A stretch of DNA of 64,000 bases from Clostridia bacterium (GTDB taxonomy: Bacteria; Bacillota; Clostridia; Oscillospirales; Acutalibacteraceae). The stretch's first letter is position 1. Each line of letters begins with the position of its first letter. The notes beneath the pieces were generated by a model. That model was not told where the DNA came from and made no database searches. It saw only the letters and a program-made list of their open reading frames with translations. Location of the stretch: NCBI GenBank assembly GCA_017516965.1, contig JAFXAP010000008.1:1-64000 (forward strand). The letters run 5' to 3'. Position numbers and translations under genes: made by a program. Shown one piece after another: positions 8,219 to 16,573 of this stretch.

Positions 8219-9379
8219 TTATCTTGAGCGTTCATCACGCCGTTTACCTTTGTTTGCTCTTGCTTGTTCAAGCAGATTATCAATTTGCCTGCTGCCGAAT
8301 ACCTTTCGGAGCAGTTTATAATCACGCAGATCTTCACGGAGATATTCGTTTTCATTCTCCAAAGCCGCCACCCGATTTTTCAATCTCTCGTTGCTACTCG
8401 CAAGTGAGTGGTTGGCGGTTCGCCACCGTTCAAAATCGGTTCTCGCTTCAAAATACCGACTCAGAGTTTTAATAACGAGTGCCTTTAATCGCTTTATCAA
8501 CGGATCGACAAACTTGGTTTTATAGCTCCGTGCCGACATCATTGCCGCAGGTTCGGGCAACTGATATTCAGGCTCGTTTTCAAAATTTTGTGAGATAGTC
8601 GTGATGACCTTTGCACTCTCGGTGAGGTTTTCAATCTGCTTTTCGAGGATATTTGCTTCATCGGTTTTCTCTTTGACAACCGCATCCAACTCCGCTAATT
8701 CTCTCTGACGTTCCTGCAATTTATAATCAAGGACATCGAGGTGCGGGCGTTCCATTCCTTTGTGTTCCCACTCAATTCCGTGCCGTTCCATAATGGCGGC
8801 GAGTTGTTCTTTTTCGGCTTGTATCCACCTTGCCCACTCGCTGTCCTTCTTGTGAACACCGACAAATCCTTGTGCCTTTAACGCTTGCTTGAGGGATACT
8901 CTTGTTTCAAGTCCACGCTTACCGTCGGTCTTGATGAAGGGCACAAAGTCAATGTGCAAGTGGGGTGTTGCTTCATCCAAATGCAGATGCGCCGAGAACA
9001 CTCTGAGGTTGGGATTACGCTCGGCAAAGCCTTTCATATACTCGTCAAGTGTCTCGGTGGCGAGCTTTCCGGTGTCGCTATCGACGGCGGTATTCTCCCA
9101 ATCACCAATCTGCATTATGATTTCGTGGAACGGTTTTTCCTGCTTTCCAAAGCGTATTTTTTCGTAATAATCATCTATCATACGGTCGGCTCTCGTTTGC
9201 TTGGCGTTGTATTTTTCGAGTGCTTCATCAAACAATTCGTGGTAGACATCACGGATGTTTTCATCACAGTAGGCAATGTTTTGATGCGACCTTTCGGGAT
9301 CAACGTTGCCTGCGTGAAAGGTACGATTGTTGTGTCTGAGCGAGCCTTTTCCGACCATTCCGCTTATCGTTCTTTTCAA
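8219..9379 (-). CDS. MobV/Pre family relaxase (plasmid mobilization/recombination protein)
   Basis: A 386-residue relaxase that would nick oriT of the mobile element. The catalytic HUH-like motif HLHLDEATPHLHIDF is present, as are the N-terminal SLRHNNR and the SHQNI segments typical of Mob_Pre (PF01076). The C-terminal ~200 residues are coiled-coil rich. I place the start at TTG 9377-9379 (product MKRTISGMVGKG..), which follows an AAGGAAGTGATTA ribosome binding site. Upstream codons in the open frame have none. The GC-rich 280 bp upstream (9380-9662) probably contain oriT, but no specific nick site is recognisable. Confidence 0.85.
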   Translation of the reverse strand: MKRTISGMVGKGSLRHNNRTFHAGNVDPERSHQNIAYCDENIRDVYHELFDEALEKYNAKQTRADRMIDDYYEKIRFGKQEKPFHEIIMQIGDWENTAVDSDTGKLATETLDEYMKGFAERNPNLRVFSAHLHLDEATPHLHIDFVPFIKTDGKRGLETRVSLKQALKAQGFVGVHKKDSEWARWIQAEKEQLAAIMERHGIEWEHKGMERPHLDVLDYKLQERQRELAELDAVVKEKTDEANILEKQIENLTESAKVITTISQNFENEPEYQLPEPAAMMSARSYKTKFVDPLIKRLKALVIKTLSRYFEARTDFERWRTANHSLASSNERLKNRVAALENENEYLREDLRDYKLLRKVFGSRQIDNLLEQARANKGKRRDERSR

Positions 9380-9662
9380 ATAATCACTTCCTTTTTCCTT
9401 CGCCGCCGTGCGGCGGGTTTTGTTACTTTTGTCAAAAGTAACGCAAAAGCACTTTCGACAGCCTTCGTCTATCAAAAGGTGCCATTGCGCTCTCCGAGGG
9501 GGTTATGGGGCGTTGCCCCGTTGTCTGCGGACAACACCCCAGCAGAGCCGCCCTTTGTAAAGGGCACCCTGCACCCCGCCTAAACTTTCCCGTGTCGGTC
9601 TGTGACGATGGTGACGATGTTTTTGCTACCGCCAATAACACCGTCACGACCGACACGCATCG

Positions 9663-10796
9663 TCACGCCTCTGCAAGGTGTAGGCGCACCTTGCGGCCAT
9701 CGTGACAGCGTTTGTTCTCGTAGCAGATGCCGTACTCATTGAACAAACGCCCTGCATTGATATTCAGCTTCATCGACAGAGCGTTGGCTTTCATATCAAT
9801 ACCAAGCACCACGACAAGCTCCGTTGGTGAACCGCACCACTCGGCATTGTCTGCGGTGATAAACGCCGCTACCTTTTCAAGCAACGGTTCGGGCGGCTCT
9901 TTCCAAAGTTCCGTTTCCACTCGCTCCAATTCCCATAACAGAGTTTCGGTATTACGGACAAGGTGTAGCTTTTGGTCGGGTTGATCTCTGCCCGATACCT
10001 CAAGGGTGGCGTTGTTGCTTGTGCGCTTTTCCTTTTGCAAAATGAAGCCGCCGTCTGCTGCACCGAGCAGAGCCGTCGTACCGGAGATCATATCGAACTT
10101 ATCATCGGCATTTTGCTTTCGGGTATGGTGAACGATTAAAACGCAAATGCTGTAACGGTCGGTGAATTTCTTGATACGGTTAATGATTTCATAGTCATTG
10201 GCGTAATTGTAATTATCACCGCCGACCTCACGCACCTTTTGAAGCGTATCTATGATTATGAGTTTGGTGTCGGGGTGTTCGGTAACAAACCCCTGCAACT
10301 GTTCATCAAGTCCTTTGCCGATCTGACTTGCCGAAACAGAGAAGTGCAGATTGTCGGCACTTTCCGTTCCGAACATTCGATACAAGCGTTCCTGCAGGCG
10401 GCGGTAATCATCTTCAAGGGCGAGGTATAATGCCGTTCCTTTTCGGACGTTATAGTTCCACAGCGGCGTTCCCGTGCTAACGTGATACGCCAACTGCGCC
10501 ATCAGAAAACTTTTACCGAGCTTGGGTGCGCCTGCAAAGATATACGTTCCCGGATAGAGCAAGCCGTCAATCAGCGGCGACTTGCTTTGGTAAACGGTGT
10601 CGTACAATTCGGTCATTGATACGGTTTTGAGGTAGGACGGGTCCATCATCCTAATCATTTCACGCTGAATTTCCTCAAAACTCTTGAAATTTCCATCTTC
10701 GGTGGTTATAATATTTGCAGTAGATTTTTGAGAAGGCTGCTCCGTATCTGCGCCAACAGATACATTCGGGGCAGTCTTTTCCGTTATATTGGTCAT
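9663..10796 (-). CDS. RepA-like RecA-fold ATPase (AAA_25 type)
   Basis: A 377-residue P-loop ATPase of the RSF1010 RepA/KaiC-like group. Walker A is GAPKLGKS (near residue 90), Walker B is LIIIDTLQKV, and a later VLIVHHTRK segment matches the sensor region of the family. A hexameric helicase role in replicating or mobilizing the excised element is expected from the family. A C-terminal winged-helix-like tail follows (GSPTELVVVLGI). The start codon overlaps the stop of the upstream mobC-like gene (ATGA), indicating translational coupling. Confidence 0.75.
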   Translation of the reverse strand: MTNITEKTAPNVSVGADTEQPSQKSTANIITTEDGNFKSFEEIQREMIRMMDPSYLKTVSMTELYDTVYQSKSPLIDGLLYPGTYIFAGAPKLGKSFLMAQLAYHVSTGTPLWNYNVRKGTALYLALEDDYRRLQERLYRMFGTESADNLHFSVSASQIGKGLDEQLQGFVTEHPDTKLIIIDTLQKVREVGGDNYNYANDYEIINRIKKFTDRYSICVLIVHHTRKQNADDKFDMISGTTALLGAADGGFILQKEKRTSNNATLEVSGRDQPDQKLHLVRNTETLLWELERVETELWKEPPEPLLEKVAAFITADNAEWCGSPTELVVVLGIDMKANALSMKLNINAGRLFNEYGICYENKRCHDGRKVRLHLAEA

Positions 10797-11119
10797 TCAG
10801 ATCCCTCCTTTAATCCATACAAGGTTTTGTTGATTTGGTCGATGACTTCAAGCAAGTCACCGCTGACGTTGCCGCCGCTTTCGATACGCTTCAGTTCATC
10901 AAGCACGGCGGCGAGTTCCACTTTGAGTGCCTTATACACTCTCGGATTACCCTCCACGATAATTTCACGGTCGGTACACTTTCGATAGCAGTATTCTTGC
11001 TTTGTGAGTCCCGACAGCGCCACGATACGGTTTATCGTTTCGTGTTCTTCCGGTGATACTCGAAACCCTACGGTGATACATCTGAAACGGTCGTGTTTGT
11101 CTAAATTCTTAGCTGACAT
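10793..11119 (-). CDS. MobC-like relaxosome accessory protein
   Basis: A 108-residue protein with an N-terminal ribbon-helix-helix-like segment (ITVGFRVSPEEHETI) followed by ALSGLTKQEY and a helical C-terminus. The pattern fits MobC-type relaxosome proteins that bind oriT beside the relaxase. The start at ATG 11117-11119 follows GAAAGGAGCC. The gene begins inside the last codons of the integrase gene and overlaps the next gene by ATGA, so integrase, mobC-like and ATPase genes form a tight operon. Confidence 0.7.
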   Translation of the reverse strand: MSAKNLDKHDRFRCITVGFRVSPEEHETINRIVALSGLTKQEYCYRKCTDREIIVEGNPRVYKALKVELAAVLDELKRIESGGNVSGDLLEVIDQINKTLYGLKEGSE

Positions 11120-12200
11120 TTTGTGTTGGCTCCTTTCGGAAATTATTGAGCTTGTCTGCCATATCTGTCTGTGTGGACGGGAACAGATGAGCATAGTTAT
11201 AAGTGATATTGATACTTTCGTGTCCTACACGGTCGGCAATCGCCACCGCCGAATATCCCATTTCAATTAAGAGGGAAATGTGGCTGTGTCGCAGATCGTG
11301 GATGCGAATACGCTTAACCCCTGCTTCATCTGCACCCCTTGTCATTTCACGGTGCAGATAATTCTTTGTGATATTAAACACTCGGTCGTTCTTTTGCAGA
11401 CCGTAGATCTTAGCAAGGTACTCCTTGATTTCCTCGATAAGAAAATCAGGCATCTTTATCACACGGTTGCTTTTCAGCGTTTTCGGCTCGGTAATAACAT
11501 CCCTGCCGTCAATGCGCTGATAGGACTTATTGATTGTGACCGTACCACGCTCAAAATCGAAGTCGCCGGCGGTCAAGGCTAATAATTCACCCTCACGGAT
11601 ACCGCACCAATACAGCATTTCAAATGCGTAATAGGATACGGGTTTGTCCATCACCGCAAAGGCAAATTTCTGATATTCCTCTTGTGTCCAAAAGAGCATT
11701 TCACGACTTCTCGCCTTACCCATATTACCGACCTTAGCGGCGGGATTCTCTTTCAAGCCATAGAACTTAACGGCGTGATTGAAAATGGCGCTGAGCTGAT
11801 TGTGGAGCGTTTTAAGGTACACGGGAGAGTATTTCTTGCCGTTTTTATCACATCCTTTAATCATTTCATTCTGCCAAGCAATAATATCTCTCGGCTGAAT
11901 ATCGCTGATTTTGCGCTTGCCGAAGTATGGCAGGATCTTCGTGCGGATAATATGCTCTTTGGTCTGCCAAGTGTTTTCTTTAATGCGGTTCTTCATATCC
12001 ACCGTATAGGTTTCAATAAAGCTCGCAAAGGTCATACTGAGGTCTGCCTGAGTTTTGTTCAAAAACTCACGTTCCCAAGCAAGTGCTTCTCGCTTGGTCG
12101 GGAAACCTCGCTTCGTGCTTTGCTTACGATCTCCCTTCCAATCGGTTACTCGGTAGTAAACCATCCAAGTATTTGTTTTTTCATCTTTATAAACAGCCAT
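11109..12200 (-). CDS. int: Tyrosine-type site-specific integrase
   Basis: A 363-residue Tn916/phage-type integrase with an N-terminal arm-binding domain (VYYRVTDWKGDRKQ..), a core-binding SAM-like domain, and a catalytic domain with Arg in CGIREGELLAL, HDLRHSH (H-x-x-R), GHES and the tyrosine in ITYNYAHLFP. It should catalyse integration and excision of the element at the guaA 3' end. I start at ATG 12198-12200, which is 8 nt after GGAAG; a GTG three codons upstream is open but overlaps the ribosome binding site. It sits downstream of a small HTH/excisionase gene. Confidence 0.9.
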   Translation of the reverse strand: MAVYKDEKTNTWMVYYRVTDWKGDRKQSTKRGFPTKREALAWEREFLNKTQADLSMTFASFIETYTVDMKNRIKENTWQTKEHIIRTKILPYFGKRKISDIQPRDIIAWQNEMIKGCDKNGKKYSPVYLKTLHNQLSAIFNHAVKFYGLKENPAAKVGNMGKARSREMLFWTQEEYQKFAFAVMDKPVSYYAFEMLYWCGIREGELLALTAGDFDFERGTVTINKSYQRIDGRDVITEPKTLKSNRVIKMPDFLIEEIKEYLAKIYGLQKNDRVFNITKNYLHREMTRGADEAGVKRIRIHDLRHSHISLLIEMGYSAVAIADRVGHESINITYNYAHLFPSTQTDMADKLNNFRKEPTQNVS

Positions 12201-12205
12201 TTTTA

Positions 12206-12406
12206 TCACTTCCTTTCCTTAACTTTGGCTGCATCATAGCAAGTTTTGTCTAAAAAGAATTGTTTGTTGACTTTCCCCGCCATTGTGAAAAATCCTTGTT
12301 CTTGCAGTTCAGCGTTCATTTTCCGAATCACCTTATAGGCGAATGATTTGGAAATCTTGAGAGCCTTTGCAACATCGTCTGCGGTCATATAATAATCTTC
12401 AAACAT
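12206..12406 (-). CDS. Small helix-turn-helix protein, probable excisionase
   Basis: A 66-residue protein with MTADDVAKALKISKSFAYKVI, a MerR/excisionase-like helix-turn-helix. The position directly upstream of the integrase (5 bp gap) is where excisionases of such elements are encoded. The start at 12404-12406 is fixed by an AAAGGAGGTGCAGCA ribosome binding site; the upstream extension of the frame is not supported. It could also be a simple transcription regulator. Confidence 0.7.
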   Translation of the reverse strand: MFEDYYMTADDVAKALKISKSFAYKVIRKMNAELQEQGFFTMAGKVNKQFFLDKTCYDAAKVKERK

Positions 12407-12579
12407 TGCTGCACCTCCTTTCTTAGTTTTTATTGCTGTGTTTGGATTTGCCGTTCTCCCCAAGTGTCGTTCCTGCCCCCTGCTTTTCAGCGGCGTTTTC
12501 TCGCTCGCTTCCTTTCGGAAGGTCTTGGCAAAGTATCCCACTTGGACGGTCGTTTAGTTGTTGCAACTTAACTGTATTT

Positions 12580-12695
12580 GTTTAAGTTATCTTCATTATA
12601 CTAAACATATTACGTTAAGTCAAGTGGTTTTTGAGAAAATATTAAACTATTTTGTTTATATTATCTTGACATAACTTAAACATTTGTGTTATACT
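12580..12695. promoter_or_regulatory. Divergent promoters and inverted operator boxes of the mobile element
   Basis: On the minus strand TTGACT (12618-12623) and TATAAT (12595-12600), 17-bp spacer, face the excisionase/integrase operon. On the plus strand TTGACA (12666-12671) and TATACT (12690-12695), 18-bp spacer, face the XRE repressor. Two copies of an 11-bp sequence, GTTTAAGTTAT at 12580-12590 and its exact reverse complement at 12671-12681, flank the region, with a GTTAAGT half-copy between. They are good candidates for operators of the repressor. Confidence 0.75.
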
Positions 12696-12730
12696 CAATG
12701 CAAAGCACATAAGTAAGGAGTGAAATTACT

Positions 12731-13240
12731 ATGGCAATTGGTGAAAGAATAAGATTTTTTCGTAACTTAAAAGGTATGACACAAAAGTTTCTCGGTGTAA
12801 AAGTCGGCTTTCCGGAGAAAACCGCTGACATCCGCTTAGCTCAATATGAGTCCGGCACAAGAACACCCAAATCAGATTTAACCGAAGCTCTTGCCGATGC
12901 TTTGGGTGTTTCTACTATGGCATTGAATGTTCCTGATATTGATACAGATCTCGGCTTTATGCATACGCTCTTTGCGTTAGAGGACATTTACGGCTTGAAG
13001 ATTGACAAGCTCGATGACGAGGTTTGTATCCGCCTTGATAAAAACAGAGGAACCTCCTATATTTCTTTGTTTGAGCGTTTTACCGCTTGGCAGAAAGAAG
13101 CAGAGAAGTATCGCAACGGTGAAATCAGCAAAGAGGAATATGATCATTGGCGTTATACATATCCCGAAGTAGAGGTACAGCGTACAAGGGAAGCTCTTGA
13201 TGCACTGCGAGAAACAAAAGCGGGTGATAACAATGACTGA
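12731..13240 (+). CDS. XRE-family transcriptional repressor of the mobile element
   Basis: A 169-residue protein with an N-terminal helix-turn-helix (IGERIRFFRNLKGMTQKFLG .. RLAQYESGTRTPKSDL) and an unassigned C-terminal half. It is divergently transcribed from the excisionase/integrase genes across a region with paired inverted boxes, the usual layout of a lysogeny-type switch controlling excision. AAGGAG lies 10 nt before the ATG. The gene overlaps the methyltransferase start by 8 nt. Confidence 0.8.
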   Translation: MAIGERIRFFRNLKGMTQKFLGVKVGFPEKTADIRLAQYESGTRTPKSDLTEALADALGVSTMALNVPDIDTDLGFMHTLFALEDIYGLKIDKLDDEVCIRLDKNRGTSYISLFERFTAWQKEAEKYRNGEISKEEYDHWRYTYPEVEVQRTREALDALRETKAGDNND

Positions 13241-13973
13241 GAAAGAAAAATACGCCTTAGAATGGAATAATAGTGCTCAGTATTTTTACGATCATAACAG
13301 CTATAAGCATTTAGTTGCGCATATAAGTAAATTCAAAACGGTTTTAGAAATTGGTTGTGGCACAGGTCAAAGTACGCTCGCATTACTTGAGGCAGGTCAT
13401 AGTGTAATTGCAATTGACCAAAATGCGTTCTGTATAGAAAAAGCAAAGCAGCTAATAAAAGCATCCGGTTATTCAGTAATAGAAAACATTGGTGATTTGG
13501 CTCCTAAAACAGTCTGTTTCATTGAGAGCGATATTACGAACCCAAGTTTTGAACGAGATGTACTTCCCAATATCTTTCCTGATGTTGTGATCTGTTGGAA
13601 TATTGGTTCATACTGGGACAAAGCAAAAATAAATGATGCTGTTCCCAAAATGATAGAATACGGTCTATCTCGGGAACAAATCGCAGAGAACACCGAATCC
13701 TCTTACGGTGAGTTGATGTTTTGGCGCACTTGCGTTATAGCAAAGGTTAAGCAATGTGCTGTTCATCTTGTAGATAGAGGTATGCAAAAAATCACAAAGT
13801 TTAATGACCCATATTATTCATTCCTAAAGAGAGAACTTGGTTTTAGCAAAATCAAATATGCGAACATGAAAGCTACCACCCTTTCAAAGGGCGGAAGACA
13901 ACTCATCTCAAATGGACAGGTAAATACACAGAACGAAATGCCAATCATTTTCATCTCCATATTGATGACATAA
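13233..13973 (+). CDS. SAM-dependent methyltransferase (element cargo)
   Basis: A 246-residue class I methyltransferase with motif I LEIGCGTGQSTLALLEAG, the acidic end of strand 2 (IAIDQN) and a VVICWNIGSYWD segment in the motif IV region. The substrate is not evident: no NPPY or other DNA-methylase motif is visible, so a small molecule, RNA or protein is possible. It is translationally coupled to the repressor gene (start within its last codons) and precedes the right end of the element, the classic position for cargo. The start is the ATG at 13233; upstream ATGs lie inside the repressor gene. Confidence 0.75.
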   Translation: MTEKEKYALEWNNSAQYFYDHNSYKHLVAHISKFKTVLEIGCGTGQSTLALLEAGHSVIAIDQNAFCIEKAKQLIKASGYSVIENIGDLAPKTVCFIESDITNPSFERDVLPNIFPDVVICWNIGSYWDKAKINDAVPKMIEYGLSREQIAENTESSYGELMFWRTCVIAKVKQCAVHLVDRGMQKITKFNDPYYSFLKRELGFSKIKYANMKATTLSKGGRQLISNGQVNTQNEMPIIFISILMT

Positions 13974-13977
13974 CAAA

Positions 13978-14024
13978 AAAGAGCTAACAGACTTTGTAAC
14001 AAAAATCTGTTAGCTCTTTATTTT
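13978..14024. terminator. Bidirectional terminator at the right end of the mobile element
   Basis: A 14-bp perfect stem (AAAGAGCTAACAGA, 13978-13991, and TCTGTTAGCTCTTT, 14006-14019) is flanked by A-rich and T-rich tracts on both sides. It serves the methyltransferase transcript, and guaA transcription entering from the right could also end here. Confidence 0.8.
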
Positions 14025-14037
14025 TGAATAATCTGAA

Positions 14038-14135
14038 ATTGTTGTCAAAACGTTGTCACGAGGCTTTTTGAAACCTCAAAAAACCAGTGTTTATGCGGGT
14101 TTTCAGCGTTTTTGGTATTATTCCCACTCGATAGT
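14038..14135. mobile_element. Right end (att region) of the integrated element at the guaA 3' end
   Basis: The guaA stop codon and last sense codons (minus strand ..ATCGAGTGGGAATAA) end at 14118. GAGTGGGAATA at the 3' end of guaA is a well-known core site for tyrosine-integrase islands. Two direct GTTGTCA repeats in GTTGTCAAAACGTTGTCACG (14041-14060) lie just inside, resembling integrase arm sites. No second copy of the core was found within 1-14100, so the left end is unresolved. Confidence 0.5.
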
Positions 14136-15119
14136 GCCGATTGGCTTTGGAGTGAGGTCAAAAAGCACACGGTTAATGCCCTCTACCTCGTGGGTGATTC
14201 TGTAGGTGATTTTATGAAGAATGTCATAGGGTATTTCTTCAATGGTAGCGGTCATTGCGTCTTTGGTATTTATTGCGCGGATGATTGCAGGCCAACCTTC
14301 GTAGCGGCTTTCATCCTTAACGCCAACGCTCTTTATATCGGGTACTGCAATAAAATACTGCCATACCTTTTCTGCGAGTCCGCAGTTGTCAAACTCTTCG
14401 CGTAAGATTGCATCTGCTTCGCGAAGGGCGTGAAGTCTGTCACGGGTAATAGCGCCAAGACAACGAACACCAAGGCCGGGACCCGGGAATGGTTGACGAT
14501 AAACCATAGCGTGTGGAAGGCCCAATGCCTCACCAACAACACGAACCTCGTCTTTAAAGAGGAGTTTTATAGGCTCTACCAATTCAAACTGTAAATCCTC
14601 AGGCAAACCACCAACGTTGTGGTGAGATTTTACTGCCTTTTTGCCTTCGGCTGCCTTAATGCTTTCAAGTATATCGGGGTAGATTGTGCCCTGAGCGAGA
14701 TATGAAACGCCCTCAAGCTTACGCGCTTCATCGGCAAAAACGTTTATAAACTCAGCGCCAATAATCTTTCTTTTCTTTTCAGGCTCTGACACACCTGCCA
14801 AAAGGTCAAGAAAACGGTCGGTAGCATCAACGTAAATAAGATTGGCATCAAGCTCTTTACCAAACATTTGGATAACGGCTTCGCTTTCGCCTTTGCGCAT
14901 AAGTCCGTGATTTACGTGAACGCAAACAAGCTGTTTGCCAATAGCCTTTATAAGCAATGCCGCTACAACCGAGCTGTCAACACCGCCCGAAAGCGCCAAA
15001 AGCACCTTTTTGTCGCCTACCTGTGCGCGAATTTCGGCAATTTGTTCTTCAATGAATTTTTGTGCAAGTTCTATGGTAGTAATTCTTTCCATAGATTCCG
15101 GTCTTAAGTTTGTACTCAT
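14118..15119 (-). CDS. guaA: GMP synthase, ATP-pyrophosphatase subunit without the glutaminase domain
   Basis: A 333-residue protein with the complete synthetase part of GMP synthase: P-loop LALSGGVDSSVVAALL, the KSHHNVGGLP segment, PFPGPGLGVRCLG, and the dimerization domain ending TIEWE. It converts XMP to GMP using ATP and ammonia. Bacterial GuaA is normally ~510 residues with an N-terminal class I glutamine amidotransferase domain. That domain is absent here, and the frame starts at ATG 15117-15119 after AAAGGAAATTG with only a short leader. This resembles the split archaeal organisation, so a separate glutaminase or free ammonia must supply nitrogen; no such gene is in the window. The 3' end is the integration site of the mobile element. 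Confidence 0.85.
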   Translation of the reverse strand: MSTNLRPESMERITTIELAQKFIEEQIAEIRAQVGDKKVLLALSGGVDSSVVAALLIKAIGKQLVCVHVNHGLMRKGESEAVIQMFGKELDANLIYVDATDRFLDLLAGVSEPEKKRKIIGAEFINVFADEARKLEGVSYLAQGTIYPDILESIKAAEGKKAVKSHHNVGGLPEDLQFELVEPIKLLFKDEVRVVGEALGLPHAMVYRQPFPGPGLGVRCLGAITRDRLHALREADAILREEFDNCGLAEKVWQYFIAVPDIKSVGVKDESRYEGWPAIIRAINTKDAMTATIEEIPYDILHKITYRITHEVEGINRVLFDLTPKPIGTIEWE

Positions 15120-15211
15120 ATATTTCAATTTCCTTTCTATTGTGTAAATCAATAATTTGAAAGAAAATTGTTCACAGTGTTGTTTTGTGCTGTGGACAAT
15201 TTTACTCAAAC

Positions 15212-16414
15212 TTAGTTTGTGTAGTTATCAAAATAGCCTTGCACCAAAACAACAGGAGTACCCTTATCACCTGAGCCACTGGTAAGGTCGCAAAGCGAAC
15301 CGATAAGGTCGGTAAGCTGACGTGGTGTTGTGCCTTGAGCCGCCATATTACCAACAAGACTACTGCCGTCTTTTGCCTTAATGCTCGCTGAAATAGCCGC
15401 TTTAAGTTCTTCACCGCTTAAATCTTTAAAGTCATTATCTGCAAGATATTTAAGTTTGAGTTCGTTTGGTGTGCCGATAAGACCGTCAGTAAACGCAGGA
15501 GAAACAACCGGATCGGCAAGTTCCCAAATTTTACCCTGTGGGTCTTTAAATGCGCCGTCACCATAAACCATAACCTCAACGTGCTTTCCTGTGCGCTTTA
15601 GCACACGTGACTGAACGTCAAGAACCAAGTCTTTGCACTCTTTTGGGAAAAGTTTTATGCTTTCTTCGGTAGACTTGTTAGAACCCAAAAGACCATACTT
15701 TTCATTGTAACCGCTACCATTAATAGACTTGTTTAAAATATCATCAAGTCCGCAAACAATTTTAGCGCCTGCCGCTTTAAGTAAACGTTTTGTACGTGCG
15801 CGGGTGTGAATATCACATGTAAGCACGCAATCGGTATATTCAAGGATTGCTTTAGGCTGATTTGCAAATATAATTTCAACCTCGGCACCCATTTCTTTAA
15901 TAAGGTTGCCGTAATATTCAACATAGTCAACGCCTGTAAATTCAAGCTTTTGAACTCCAAACACCTCGCGGTAACGCTCAAGTGTTAAAACGTCACTATA
16001 AGGGTTAATGCCTGCAGCATCAATTAAATCATAGGTTGCAAGTGAGTTACCAACTTCATCAGAAGGATAACTAAGCATAAGAACAATCTTTTTTGCACCC
16101 TTTGCAATACCCTTAAGGCAAATTGCAAAACGGTTACGTGACAAAATTGGGAAAATTACACCGATAGTCTCATCGCCAAACTTTGCCTTAACGTCGGCAG
16201 CTATATCTTGGATAGTAGCATAGTTGCCTTGTGAACGGGCTACAATTGATTCGGTCATAGAAATAACGTCGCGGTCACGAAGCTCAAAGCCCTCAATTTC
16301 CGCCGCCTCTATAACACTGTCTGCCACGATTTTTGCAAGGTCATCGCCCTCACGAATAATGGGGCAACGAATACCTCTTGATATTGTTCCTACTCTGCGT
16401 TCTTTTTTCTCCAT
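15212..16414 (-). CDS. Coenzyme F420-0:L-glutamate ligase family protein
   Basis: A 400-residue protein resembling the F420 gamma-glutamyl ligase family (CofE/FbiB-N, PF01996), e.g. TISRGIRCPIIREGDDLAKI, RDRDVISMTESIVARSQGNY and YGDGAFKDPQGKIWELADPV. F420 synthesis genes are not seen, and many Clostridia carry such homologues without known F420, so the substrate is uncertain; an amide-forming ligase using glutamate is the conservative guess. I start at ATG 16412-16414; an ATG three codons upstream is too close to the AAAGGA ribosome binding site. A promoter lies at 16497-16525. Confidence 0.65.
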   Translation of the reverse strand: MEKKERRVGTISRGIRCPIIREGDDLAKIVADSVIEAAEIEGFELRDRDVISMTESIVARSQGNYATIQDIAADVKAKFGDETIGVIFPILSRNRFAICLKGIAKGAKKIVLMLSYPSDEVGNSLATYDLIDAAGINPYSDVLTLERYREVFGVQKLEFTGVDYVEYYGNLIKEMGAEVEIIFANQPKAILEYTDCVLTCDIHTRARTKRLLKAAGAKIVCGLDDILNKSINGSGYNEKYGLLGSNKSTEESIKLFPKECKDLVLDVQSRVLKRTGKHVEVMVYGDGAFKDPQGKIWELADPVVSPAFTDGLIGTPNELKLKYLADNDFKDLSGEELKAAISASIKAKDGSSLVGNMAAQGTTPRQLTDLIGSLCDLTSGSGDKGTPVVLVQGYFDNYTN

Positions 16415-16496
16415 TTTTAACATATCCTTTCTTTTTGGTGTCGGGCTAAATCACGCAAAAAAAGCTACTGACACCTTAACAGAGTAATTATACTCT

Positions 16497-16525
16497 ACTA
16501 TATCACCTTTTTCAAGATTTTTTTA
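16497..16525 (-). promoter_or_regulatory. Sigma-A promoter of the F420-ligase-like gene
   Basis: On the minus strand TTGAAA (16520-16525) and TATAAT (16497-16502) are separated by 17 bp. The -10 overlaps an AGAGTA-ATTA-TACTCT palindrome (16491-16506), a possible operator. Confidence 0.55.
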
Positions 16526-16573
16526 TTGAGACGACATATTTTTTATTGAAAATGATTTGATATGATGATAATA

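Noticed and set aside
8761..8775. TTCCCACTC, matching part of the guaA attachment core
   Set aside because: It is inside the relaxase gene and simply encodes IEWE by chance. An att site there would split the element.
9380..9662. Frames in the GC-rich gap between relaxase and ATPase genes
   Set aside because: They have no ribosome binding sites and low-complexity translations. The stretch is more likely the oriT region, although no nick site could be identified.
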